From the NCBI RefSeq assembly GCF_020360975.1, contig NW_025408670.1:2418001-2482000 (forward strand): a stretch of 64,000 bases of DNA, written 5' to 3'. Below are positions 1-11,101 of the stretch, piece after piece. Under the pieces are notes generated by a model that was given only the letters and a program-made list of their open reading frames with translations, searched no databases and was not told the origin of the DNA. Position numbers and translations under genes: made by a program. Positions within the stretch are counted from its first letter, which is position 1, and the number at the start of each line of letters is the position of its first letter. Origin of the DNA: Hirsutella rhossiliensis. Its lineage: Eukaryota; Ascomycota; Sordariomycetes; Hypocreales; Ophiocordycipitaceae.

Positions 1-362
1 AGGTAATCAAGTGATCGGAATCAGAGATGAGATCGTGATAGGGATCGTAATGATTGTGTTGAAAGCTAAAGAGCTATCTAGTCTAAAGGAGTGGAATTGG
101 GTGTCCTTATATACCCAGTGGTCCTTCGTGGATCATTCAGCGAACGTGATGATCCTGTTCACGGATCGTTGGATCATTGAGACGATCCAATGATCCTGTA
201 CATCGTCGTTGGATCATCGAGATGATCCAATGAGCCGGATCGTTGGGATCACCAAGTGATCCAAATGATCCATCACGTGACTTCGCGGGATCCTGTACCC
301 CTCCGTCACGTGTCGGCCTTGTTGAGGGCTGCTTGTGACCAACCGTTGGTCGGGTCGTAACA
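1..362 (-). repeat. Partial LTR of a Gypsy-like element, cut by window start
   Basis: Read on the minus strand, this segment begins with TGTTACGACC at 362, the same terminus as the LTRs of Gypsy-1 at 26801 and 34198. The part near 60-110 resembles the same LTR around the block ACTCCTTTAGA...GATAGCTCT. It keeps many CA and TG dinucleotides, so unlike the neighbouring tract it is not RIP-mutated. It is full of short inverted repeats built from GGATCATTGAGACGATCC-like units (about 170-235). It ends abruptly against RIP-mutated Gypsy interior sequence at 363, which suggests an element inserted there. The rest of the element lies outside the window. Confidence 0.6.
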
Positions 363-902
363 TATTAAAGTTCTTAAAGTTTTTATTTAGCTTCTTATTC
401 CTTATTAGTTATTTTAAATACCTTTATAATAGCTTCTTTAAATCCTTAGAAACTAATAAAGACTTTATCTATCTTCTTATCTTATTACGCTAGTTAGTTA
501 TCTAGAAAGTCCCTTATAATAGGTCTAAACTAAGTAAGTACTATTCTAAATAAATAATTTCCTATATAGAGTACCTTTTTAACTAGGTCTAAGAGTTTAG
601 TAGGGTAAAACTAATAGTAAGCCTTAAGTTAAGTAAGAAAGTCTTAAAGCATACTATAATTACTATTAAATAATCTTAGCTATTTTAGTTTAATTACTTT
701 TCTAAGGTCGTTAACTTATTTATTACTTCCTTTATTCTTAAGTAATTATACCTTATATTAAAGGGTAATAATCTCGCGTATTATATTTTAAGGCGATATA
801 ATAGCTCTAAAGTTAGTTAATTTAGCTTATTATATAGCTATATTAATAGTTACGATATTACTTAAAGTAATATAGTATTATACTAAGTAAGAGCTTTTAA
901 TA
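363..902 (-). mobile_element. RIP-mutated Gypsy-1-family internal fragment (gag start)
   Basis: The reverse complement aligns by eye with the start of the Gypsy-1 interior at about 27251-27790 (5' untranslated leader and beginning of gag). Shared blocks include the leader next to the LTR at about 710-902 and the gag stretch near 363-470. The sequence is AT-rich with almost no CA or TG, so it is RIP-mutated and not coding. It is joined to its own 5' LTR at 903. Confidence 0.75.
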
Positions 903-1224
903 TATAATAACTAGTATTATTCCTAAGGGATAAACCTATTAAGGGGTTTATATTAATAGATATAATAAGGCGTAGTCTAGGTAATAATAAGTATATTATA
1001 TTAGTAATAAGTTAGAGGTTATAAACTATAGACTATAACTAAGTAACTAAGTAATTAAAATTAAAGATAAGATTATAATAAAGATCGTAATAATTATATT
1101 AAAAGCTAGAGAGCTATTTATTTAAAGGAGTAAAAGTAAGTAACTATATATACTTATAAAGACTATCCTTAGATTATAGGCCTAGCTATAATCCCTAATA
1201 TTAGATTATATAAAGTATAGTAAT
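903..1224 (-). repeat. RIP-mutated Gypsy LTR, distal part
   Basis: The reverse complement matches the 3' two thirds of the Gypsy-1 LTR (26801-27250) with many C-to-T and G-to-A changes. The LTR is split here by Copia-A: bases 1220-1224 (GTAAT) are the target site, and the rest of the LTR resumes at 7001-7149. Confidence 0.8.
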
Positions 1225-1425
1225 TGTAGGAATGTATCTATCTAGTGGTGTGACCAACCATGGTTGGCACGTGACCCGTACGGTCACGTGTGCGGCTGAG
1301 GGCAGCGTGCCCCCTTTCTCCACGCTGGCCTCTGCCTCCTTAGATAGAGAACAAGACGAATACAACATCACAGGTTAACCCTAGTACCGTCTCATTGCAG
1401 CAGCTGCCGCAGGTGCCTACCCACA
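1225..1425 (+). repeat. Copia-A 5' LTR
   Basis: 201 bp, bounded by TG...CA. It differs from the 200-bp Copia-B LTRs by a few small indels (one near 1350, one near 1370). Interior sequence begins at 1426. Confidence 0.92.
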
Positions 1426-1870
1426 CTGATCAGTGACCGGCCCACGCCCGTCACAGACAGCTAAGTAGAAGAGACAAATTCCTCAACCTTCGAAGGTGCT
1501 ATAGTCCGCGTCACTTTACTGTGGCCCTGAGTAGCGCTCAGAAGAAGGTTATTTGTGCTAAGAACAAGGAATCTCCCGCTGGTTTGCCCAGCCGCGCGAG
1601 AGTCCTTCCAACTGTTGATTACGATCGCCCGCTAGTTTGCCTAGCCGTGAGCACCGGAATCGACAGGCGACCACATCGCAAACAACTAGTAAGAACGTTC
1701 GACCCTTGACGTTAAGTAGCAAGATCCCCGTCAGTTCAGTCTGGCCGCGAACGACCTACTTAGTACGCGACGCTCGACCTCCTATTAGCGACAACTCGTA
1801 TACGAAGAGACCAATACGAACCCCACATCGTCTCATTCATTTGATCACGATAGCCCCGACCGCCCGAGCT

Positions 1871-3797
1871 ATGTCCCCAGAAGCCCAGCTCGAAGAAATA
1901 TGCGACCAGATGCAGGCACTAGACATCCAAGCATCCGCATTCCGACAAATTAATATCGACCTTTGGGACAACGATATCACACACGACGAAAAGGACAAGA
2001 TCGCAGTAACGACATATGTGGCAAAGTTCATATTCATCGTTCAATCTGGCAGTGATCAAGGATACGACCTCCTTGGTTACTTCCAACAGCATTTTGAAGA
2101 ATGGACCGAAGACACATGGGACCGCGCCCCGAATGAATACAAGAGAGCCCTCAGGAAACTACTAAGGAAAAGAGGTATCTACACAGGTTCACAAAGGAAA
2201 TTGCAACACAATTTCTCATATTACAAACTATCGAGAACCCACAAACCTGGCCAGAGCAGGAGTTTACGGAGATGGTGTTTGATGAGAGGACTGCTGCCTT
2301 CAGGAGGCAGACAGCATTACTAGGATCAAATGCTTCCACTAATCCCCATCCGTCTCAACCTCCTTCACCATCAGTTACGCCCTTAGCAGCACCTCATCAA
2401 GGTCTTAACGAACCACAACCTATTAAGACCCTAACGAGCCCTCCTAACGCACCTACTCCTGCTCCGACTATCCAAGATAAACCTGCTCCGACCTCTCTTA
2501 CTATTCATCCGACTTCCTACCGCTTCCAGAACCCCGATCTCGTCCAACCCGTCACCAACTCCATCCCCGAACACTTATCCGGCCCTGCAACCTTTGGAGA
2601 ATACATGAAACTCCCCCCGGATAACATCCCGAACGCTATCGTCGATAGCGACATCCAGCAGAAGTTTATGAAGACCTGGAACAAAGATCGGAACTACACA
2701 GGAGAGCCGTACGATCTCCTTGATGATAAGCTCCGCCTCTTCTTAAGCAACTGCTCTCATATCCCAGTGAAACCATCACAATTTCACGCACTCTTTCCCC
2801 GGATCCTTGATGGAAGAGCCCAAAGATTCTATCTTGATAAGATCACATGGGCTACGACGTTCCGACAAGCGTATGATATCTTCAAACAACACTTTGACAC
2901 GGAAGTCAACCATGTCCACTACCATACTGACTGGACAACAATAACCTTCAACTCCATCCGTGCCCAAGATGCTTCGAAGACCCCCCACGAAGTGCTTCAA
3001 ATCCTCTTTGATAAGCTTCAGCTCTGCCAACGAGCCCTTGGCAGGGAGTACGCAGGAGACCTCCAACTGCGTACAACGCTTATGAAAGCATGCCGTGGAG
3101 TACCCGAACTCCAATACGCTCTTTCAAACCCCGCCGATAACGTCGAGCACCTTCTTGCAGATCTTCGTGCATCCGTTGAAACCCATCTTGCCCTCATAAC
3201 AACTTCTCAATTTCCCTGACTTTGCTGGATCATTTGATCATAACGATCCACACCATCAGTACTACCTCGACCGTCGATACAATAACAACCGCTCGAGGTA
3301 GATACGGATATTCAGGTCAACGACCCAGCCGCGGATACAGACAAAGCTACAACCGTGGAAACTACCGGCCTCAAAGCCGTAGTAACTACAATCATAGCTA
3401 CAGTAACCGAAACTGGACGAAGAAGTGTTTTGTTTGTGGACAAGAAGGCTGTTGGTCAACTAAACACTCTACGGATGAACGGCAAAAGGCCAAGGACCAA
3501 CATATCACTCAATGTCACTTCATAGGTGTACAACTCACGGACATCGGAGGCTATATTCTAGACTACGAAGGTCATGAGATGAGCAGCTTTGATGACACTG
3601 AAGATACATGGGAAGAACATGACAATAGCACCAACGATCACCCGGAACAATGGCAAGCAAGCCAAATGCTCTGTCAACAGGCATTCAATCATTTGATCAC
3701 AGGAGAAGACGTCTATCAGACGGATCAAACCGTTGTTCCAGCCTCGCAATTTATTATTGAAGATCGCTATTCAAGGGATAGATTCAAGGTATCATGA
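1871..3797 (+). pseudogene. Copia-A gag, frameshifted
   Basis: Gag is read in at least three pieces: about 1871-2210, 2272-3219 and 3222-3797. The break near 2200 is an indel relative to Copia-B, whose reading frame continues there. The middle piece holds the nucleocapsid-like region, and the last piece carries a zinc knuckle starting CFVCGQEGCW at about 3427. Arg/Gly/Tyr-rich sequence precedes the knuckle. ATG 1871 is the likely start because the same start opens the long uninterrupted gag of Copia-B. Function, if intact, would be RNA packaging into virus-like particles; this copy is broken. Confidence 0.8.
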
Positions 3798-6700
3798 TCG
3801 ACACAGGTGCAGCAACATTTTCCACAGCAGGATACTCTCAGTACATCGCCCTACAACGAGAAGACCCTTCTGTAGCTCTCGACAGCTCCACATCCGGCCA
3901 GGCCTCCATCAAATTCGGCAACAGCGACGCCATCCACTCCTCGGCACAGTCGCCCTTAACACACCCCTCGGAAGGATCACGTTCCACGTCCTTCAAACCC
4001 CAACTCCCTTTTTGCTCTGCCTTGCTGATATGGACCGGCTTGGTATCTATTTCAACAACATCACAGATACCATCAATTGTACTAATCATTGTACTAATCG
4101 CCCTACAAGCATTCCAGTCGTACGCAAATGGGGACATCCCTGGTTCTTCCTTACGAAAGATGAAGAGTCCATCTCGTTTCTTACGGAAACAGAGATTCGT
4201 ACACTTCACCGACGCTTTGGACACCCAGCAGTCCCTAGGCTCCATCACCTCTTGAAGCAAGCCGGGCACAGTGACGTCTCGATAGACACATTAGAGACTA
4301 TCTCTAAGTTCTGTCACCACTGTCAAATGCACTCACAAGCCCCACGCCGCTTCAAGTTCACCCTTAACGATGATCAAGAGTTCAACTACGAAATCATCGT
4401 TGATGTGATGCACCTAGGAACACCACAACGCCCTGTTCTACACGTTGTGGACTCAGCTACTGCTTTCCAAGGAGCCAGATTTTTACCGTCAATGTCAGCT
4501 AAAGATACATGGGAGACCCTCCGGACCCTCTGGATCGACACGTATCTTGGACCTCCTGATACCCTCCGTCATGATGCAGGAACTAACTTTGCTTCTCTCG
4601 AATTCCGGAACGAAGCAAAGATTATGGGAATCAAATGCTCTCAAGTACCTGTTGAGACGCATTGGTCCATTGGAAAGATTGAACGCTATCACGCACCCTC
4701 CGACGCGCCTTTAACATCCTCCATGCTGAGATTGGCCACACCACTTCCGCCGAAACAGTCCTTCAAATGGCTGTTAAAGCAATCAATGATACGGCAGGAC
4801 CTGACGGTCTTGTGCCTACGTTGCTTGTTTTCGGCGCATACCCTCGCGTATCTACAGACTCGCCCCTTCCGCTTCTACCCTCAAAAGATCGGAAGCTATG
4901 CAGAAAGCGATGAAAATGCTCCGCCAACTCTCGGCAGAAAGACGAGTTAAGGATGCCCTCCATGCACGCAACGGCCCGAGCACGACAGAAGTGCTATCCT
5001 CCCGCTGCAAAGTGAAGTTCGCGTTTGGAGAGAAAGACGGTTGGCAAGGACCCTTCAAGATTGCATCGATTGATACCCATAACATCACCATTGACACAGT
5101 CAACGGCCCCAAGTCTTTCGATCGACCCTTGTACAACCGTATCTGCGTGATGATACCACTCTTTCCGACCCTACACACGACACAGACCCTCAGGCATTCG
5201 TTCAGATCTTAATGAACAACCGGCTCAAGACCCGTTAAGACCCTAACGGACCTGCCTGCCCGACCCGAACCCCCCGCCCCCCGCAAGAGAGGACGCCCAC
5301 CAGGATCAAAGAACAAGCCAAAGGATTTGATCATGATGGCCCAAGCCGTAGACCAGAGCTTGACCCAAAGGAGGAAGATGCACAAGCTCTTTCCTCAAGC
5401 TACGGTCTGATGGCATAATCACCTCTCCTGGTGACCCTTCGAAGAATCCGATAACAAAGAGATTACTGACCTCGTTGGCCGCGGTGTATTCCAATTTGAA
5501 CGATACGATCAAATGAGTCATGGAAACTATAGAATCTTTCGCTCTCGAATGGTTCGTGAAGTCAAAGGAATCAACACTAAGCCCTACGAAAAGTCTCGAC
5601 TTGTTATTCAAGGACATAACGACTTTGAGAAGACCACCCTCCTGACGCAATCTCCGACAATTCAACGCGTTAGCCAGAGACTCATCCTCGCTATTGCCCC
5701 GGACTTCTTCAAAACTACGGCATAACCTCTCCTCCGTGATATCACTCAGGCATACCCGCAATCCCAGACCAAGCTTTCCCGGACCATTCTTACGTATTTG
5801 CCCACGGAACTACAAGGCAAATACCCTAACGGAACAATTATTCGTGTTATTAAGCCCTGTACGGTATCGCAGAAGCCGGAGTCCATTGGTTCCGCACATA
5901 TCAGCAGCATCACCTCGAAAAGCTGGATATGTCTACCTCCACCTATGACTCCTGCCTACTGATTTCGAATACTGGCCCTGACACGCTCGGTATTGTTGGA
6001 ATGCAAACTGATGACACCCTCATCCTTGGAACGAACAACTTTTCTACCCGTGAAGAAGAAGAGCTACAAAGGCAGAATTTCGTTCCAAGCCCAAGACTGA
6101 CATCACATACGGAACAACGGTTGACTTTAATGGTGCAAGACTGACGTTGCTGAATAATAACCCCTTAAGAAAGGATCCCTTTACTTCAACAGAAGGGACA
6201 AGCAGCAAAATGACCACCATTGACCCTAAAGCAATTGATCGTCACCAGCGCTACGTTGAGGAACGAGCGCGAGCCTCATACATTGCTTCAATTGCTCAAC
6301 CGGAAGCTTCTTTCGATGTTTCAGTCGCCGCCCAAGTACAGACCCTGAGGATAAAGATTACGCAATTTTGAACAAGCGACTGCAATGGCAAATGGATCAC
6401 CAACTACGTGGCCTCACGTACAAACCAATTGATCTAGCTACTGCAAAGCTGATGGTTTTCACCGATGGTTCTTTCGCAAACAACAAGGACTTATCCTCCC
6501 AACTAGGATTCGTCATTGCCCTCGTTAACGAGACAAACCACAAAGAAAACAGTTCGAGATTAGTGGTAACATCGTACACTGGAGTTCAACAAAGTGCAAA
6601 CGTGTTACCCGTAGCGTCCTAGCATCAGAGATCTACGGTATGGCCAACGGATTCGACATAGGCATCTCCTTTGCGATGACTATGAAGATAATACGGAACG

Positions 6701-6875
6701 ACTCAACCTTCCTCCTATCCCTCTCATCGTCTGTACGGATTCGTACTCTCTACGAATGCCTAGTCAAGCTCGGTACGACGAAGGAAAAACGATTGATGAT
6801 TGATATCATGGCCCTTCGCCAGTCATACGAGAAGAGAGATAACAGATATTCGTTGGATCAACGGCGCAGACAACC
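3794..6875 (+). pseudogene. Copia-A pol (protease, integrase, RT, RNase H), broken
   Basis: Protease is marked by DTGAA at about 3797. Integrase spans about 4190-4700, with the HHCC region (LHRRFGHP ... CHHC) and the catalytic core with DVMH and HDAGTNF. Reverse transcriptase lies at about 5290-6130; the polymerase aspartates read QTDD at 6004-6015 in place of the usual YVDD. RNase H begins with FTDGS near 6458. Frames change several times, and there is a TAA at 5723-5725 that Copia-B shares. The 3' end is lost in a deletion that fuses the RNase H region to the truncated 3' LTR at 6875/6876. Not functional. Confidence 0.85.
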
Positions 6876-7000
6876 GGCAGCGTGCCCCCTTTCTCCACGC
6901 TGGCCTCTGCCTCCTTAGATAGAGAACAAGACGAATACAACATCACAGGTTAACCCTAGTACCGTCTCATTGCAGCAGCTGCCGCAGGTGCCTACCCACA
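6876..7000 (+). repeat. Copia-A 3' LTR, truncated
   Basis: Only the last 125 bp of the LTR remain, and they match the 5' LTR without a visible difference. The missing part includes the LTR start and the polypurine tract, as shown by comparison with intact sequence at 7563-7890 in Copia-B. Confidence 0.9.
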
Positions 7001-7149
7001 GTAATCTTATTAATCTTAGATTACTTAGATCTCTATAATCCCCTTAATCTTATATCTATTAGATAGTTATACTAACTATTTATCTATTAAACCGTATTAT
7101 ATACTTAACGTAGTTAACTATTAGCGGCCTAGTAGCTATAGTCGTAATA
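7001..7149 (-). repeat. RIP-mutated Gypsy LTR, proximal part
   Basis: This is the continuation of the LTR at 903-1224 after Copia-A; the reverse complement matches 26801-26950. It ends with GTCGTAATA, the mutated form of the TGTTACGAC terminus. The first five bases are the Copia-A target duplication. Confidence 0.8.
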
Positions 7150-7362
7150 TACTATTCCTTTAAGTAGCGCTTAACTATCCTATACTTCCTTAAGTATTAT
7201 AGTTTTTTAAACTTAGAGCGCCTCTACCTTTTAAGAAAAGTAAGCTACTAGGTACTATAGCTAGTTAACTAAGCTAAGCTACTTTTCTAGTGCCTATAGG
7301 GTATTTAGAAACTTTATATTCTATAATACTTATACTTATTCTTTAGTATTTATTAAGTTAAT
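7150..7362. other. AT-rich RIP-mutated sequence, no gene
   Basis: A TA-rich tract with almost no CA or TG. It is the left flank of Copia-B and continues at 16419. No domain was recognisable in any frame. Bases 7358-7362 (TTAAT) are one copy of the Copia-B target duplication. Confidence 0.7.
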
Positions 7363-7562
7363 TGTGGGTAGGCACCTGCGGCAGCTGCTGCAATGAGACG
7401 GTACTAGGGTTAACCTGATGTTGTATTCGTCTTGATTCTCTATCTAAGGAGGCAGAGGCCAGCGTGGAGAAAGGGGGCACGCTGCCCTCAGCCGCACACG
7501 TGACCGTACGGGTCACGTGCCAACCATGGTTGGTCACACCACTAGATAGATACATTCCTACA
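7363..7562 (-). repeat. Copia-B 3' LTR
   Basis: 200 bp, TG...CA on the minus strand, and visually identical to the 5' LTR at 16219-16418. Confidence 0.92.
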
Positions 7563-8220
7563 CAGGCAACTCTTCTTTGCTGTGAGAAGCACAGCAACAC
7601 CTTGAACGGGTCTAAAGGATAGTAGCGTTAAGGCCGTGAAGGAATGTGCCGTGAGGGCGTGTGTCATTATTGCCAAAAGTGGGTCCGACGTCTTGTTCTT
7701 AGCTGTAGATATCTGGGAAGAAGTGAAGGGTCTTCCTGATAGAGCAATCATTTGATCATAGGTATAAGGAGCGGTTAGGAACGTTGTACGTATCCTTCGA
7801 CTCGAATTGTCAGACTATTGGTATCGATGAAGCGTTCCAGGGCTCGGTTTGGTGATGCTTTCGTCATTGCATCTGCTGGGTTGTCTGCGCCGTTGATCCA
7901 ACGAATATCTGTTATCTCTCTTCTCGTATGACTGGCGAAGGGCCATGATATCAATCATCAATCGTTTTTCCTTCGTCGTACCGAGCTTGACTAGGCATTC
8001 GTAGAGAGAGTACGAATCCGTACAGACGATGAGAGGGATAGGAGGAAGGTTGAGTCGTTCCGTAATTATCTTCATAGTCATCGCAAGGGAGATGCCTATG
8101 TCGAATCCGTTGGCCATACCGTAGATCTCTGATGCTAGGACGCTACGGGTAACACGTTTGCACTTTGTTGAACTCCAGTGTACGATGTTACCACTAATCT
8201 CGAACTGTTTTTCTTTGTGG

Positions 8221-11101
8221 CAGGGTGGCAAACCACTCAATCCCAGCAACGGTTGCTCAATATAGTTGAGCAACCGTCAACTCAATCAACTCAATCGAGT
8301 GTCTGCTGAATAAGCTTGTCAATTCAATTCATGCTCCCGTTGATTGATGGATTGATGAGATTGCCGTTGACGGTCAGGGATCCTGTAGGGTAGGTGGCCA
8401 AGGCGAAATGTAGGTACGGATTGGGTATATAGCTACCACTAACCTTACAGGTTACTCAGGCCCGTTGTAGGTAAGCCTGCTCTCCTCTTCGGGGAACAGG
8501 GCCCTGTTCCGTTGGAAGAGTCGACGCGCTGCGCGCATCGACGCGCTTCACAACAAAGTTCAATCTCTCGCCTCAGTTCCACTTACACTTCTCGATTCTT
8601 CCACAACGCCTTGGCTGATCTAAACATTCCTATATGCAATGAGCGAATCTCCTGAGCCTTCTTCTACTCCCTTGCCGCCATCAGGCGATTCAGGCGACTC
8701 AGGCCCCGTTCCCCATCTCGAGTGGGATGCCTTCCCTGGCATCACTTCCGCGGCTATACCAAGTCTCAACGCGCCGGCAAGCTCAAATCGTGGATCTGGA
8801 GCTTTGGGTTCGACATTGAACATCAAGCTAACGTAGATAATCGCCTCTGGGTCTGTGAGCGGTGTTTACCGAAGAAATCGCCGAAGGGACCCGTGAGCTT
8901 CGCGGCAAAGGGGACCCTAAACATTGAGCGCCATCTACATGATGCTCACAATGTTATTGACCCATCAGGTAGACGGTTACCGAAGGGTTCTACAACCAAC
9001 AAGCGTTCTATTGCCCAATTCTTCAACCTCGATGCCAATGACCAGAAGGAGCAAGCATTCATTAACAAGCTAAAAAACCAATTCGATAAAGATGTCTTCC
9101 AATCTCTCTTGCTTGCTTGGATCACCGAGTCGAATGTTGCCTTCCGCGCAGTTGAAGCCCTCGATTCCGGCGTCTTCTCGAATACCTCAATCCCTCGATC
9201 GCCCTGACTCAAGCCCACATGACACACTCGACTATTCGAACGAAGCTTTTCCAAGAATACCACCAGTACAAGCATATTGTGATAAAGGAACTGAGGAGCG
9301 CCCGGCAGATACACCTTGCGTTTGACGGCTGGAGATCGCCCAATCGCTATGCGCTTAATGGGATTGCTGCGTTCTATCTCTAAGGAAAAGCGGCCACAGA
9401 AGATCATCCTTGGGCTCCTGAACTCCGAGAGTCTCATACTGGCGAGAATATAGCGTCGCAGGTGGCGGAAGTGATCGAATCATTCGAGATTCAAGACAAG
9501 ATCGGGTATTTCACGCTTGACAATGCGAAGAATAACGATACGGCGGTAGCAGCACTGGGACACGTTTTTAATTTTGAAGGGAAGCAGAGACGGGTCCGCT
9601 GCTTTGGGCATATCATCAATCTCGTGGCCAAAGCGCTGCTCTTGGCAAAGATAATGAAGTCTTCAAATCAGAAGAGCGACTCGACCTGGACCTTGCTCGA
9701 CATGATCTCTGGCGGAAGAGGGGGCCTATTGGCAAGCTCCACAACCTTGTCCACTGGATTCATCAATCGGATAGGTTAACGTACATGCTTCGGGATCTAC
9801 AACGCAAGAGGGACAGTACGAAGAAACCAGTTGACGTTCTAACGGATAACATGACACGATGGTTGTCCCATTATAAGATGATGGATCGAGCCCTTCTACT
9901 GCACGACTTTCTTGACGACCTCGTCGCATTGGAACAGTTCGAATATACCGAAGCAGGTCAAAGAAGAAAGACATGCCTGCATGCCTCCGAGATTCTGACC
10001 TGCTGACCGGTAACGACTGGACAGTGATCAGCCACTTTCGGAATATTCTTAAGCACTTCGAAAATGCCATCAAGGCCCTCGAGGAGATGCCCAGATTCGG
10101 GTGCGTAAGGGCGGCAACCTCGTGGCATACGGAACAGCATGGGATATTATCCAAGCATTCGAATATCTCCTTGAACGATTGGAAGAGGCAAAGGAATTCG
10201 CCAAGGATGTGCCTGATTCCGAGCATTTCGCGATAAACGTCGAATTGGGGTGGAAGAAGTTGGAGAAATACTATATCAAGTTGGTTGAGTGCCCGGTATA
10301 TTATGCTGCAGTCGCTCTCCATCCCGCCTTGCGACTGCAATGGTTTGAGGAGGCTTGGGCTCATCGACCTGAATGGGTCCTTGAGGCACGACGGATTGTT
10401 CGGGGCATCTGGGAACGCGACTATAAGTCATTAATTCTCAGCGATGACGAGGCTATTCCGATGGTTAAACGTCGAAAGGTTGACGACTTGAACGAGTTCC
10501 AACAGTTCCGACTGAGGCACCGGCTACAAGCTGGTCAGACGGCCACAACCCGTCGTGGGCCACCTACTGCCGATGAATTCGATCGCTGGACTGTTGATAT
10601 CGGCGCAGATGACGGAGACATCACGGATCCGTTCCAATACTGGCAACTCAAAGAGTCAACGTATCCCAGACTTGCTCGAATGGCCTTTGATATGCTATCT
10701 ATACCGCCAATGTCAGCAGAGTGCGAGAGGGCGTTCTCATTTGCTGGGCTAATGGTCACACGACTACGCAGCCGGCTTCAGGCTAACACGATCAATGCAG
10801 GCCAGGCAATTCGGTCTTGGCTGAAGGCAGGGCTAATACCCGACTACCAGGGGATTATTGATGCTTCAGTCGATGACGATGTCTTCCCGAAGAGGTGCCC
10901 CACGAAGGACGAGAAGTTGATGGTGTTGAGGACCTTAAGTAGCTTACTAATAGGTAGGGTAGGGCATCAACTCCATCAATCAACGCAATCAATTCAACGA
11001 GGGCTTGGATTGCTCAACTCAACGAGAGGTTCGCTGATGTAAGCCGTCAATCTACTCAATTTGACTCTTTGGTTGAGTTGATTGAGTGGTTTGCCACCCT
11101 G
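8221..11101 (+). mobile_element. hAT DNA transposon inserted in Copia-B RNase H
   Basis: The terminal inverted repeats start CAGGGTGGCAAACCACTCAA on the left and are matched in reverse on the right (11081-11101). The 8-bp target duplication CTTTGTGG lies at 8213-8220 and 11102-11109. Copia-A holds the uninterrupted site (CCACAAAG near 6537-6544), which confirms the boundaries. Terminal CAGGG and an 8-bp duplication are typical of hAT elements. TTGAGT/ACTCAA words are dense in the first and last 100-150 bp. The remaining interior is the transposase plus a short leader (8290-8638). Confidence 0.95.
8639..11042 (+). pseudogene. hAT transposase, frameshifted
   Basis: Fragments in successive frames encode a BED-type zinc finger (about 8840-8960: C-x2-C followed by H-x4-H), the hAT catalytic core pieces FDGWRSPNRY (about 9320) and YFTLDNAKNND (about 9508), and a long C-terminal part (10101-11042) ending in the hAT dimerisation region with MSAECERAFSFAG (about 10710). 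Breaks occur near 8750, 9190, 9380-9420 and 9700-10100. A full hAT transposase would bind the terminal repeats and cut and paste the element. This copy cannot make one continuous protein unless the breaks are assembly indels. Confidence 0.85.

Larger units (their letters stand above)
1225..7000 (+). mobile_element. Copia-A: Ty1/Copia LTR retrotransposon, defective
   Basis: The element starts TGTAGGAATG and ends CCTACCCACA, and is flanked by the 5-bp duplication GTAAT (1220-1224 and 7001-7005). Order of domains is gag, protease, integrase, reverse transcriptase, RNase H, which is the Copia order. It sits inside a RIP-mutated Gypsy LTR. It is not RIP-mutated itself but carries frameshifts, stops and a deletion of roughly 0.4 kb that removed the end of the interior and the first part of the 3' LTR. 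Copia-B at 7363-16418 is a near-identical inverted copy. Confidence 0.92.
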
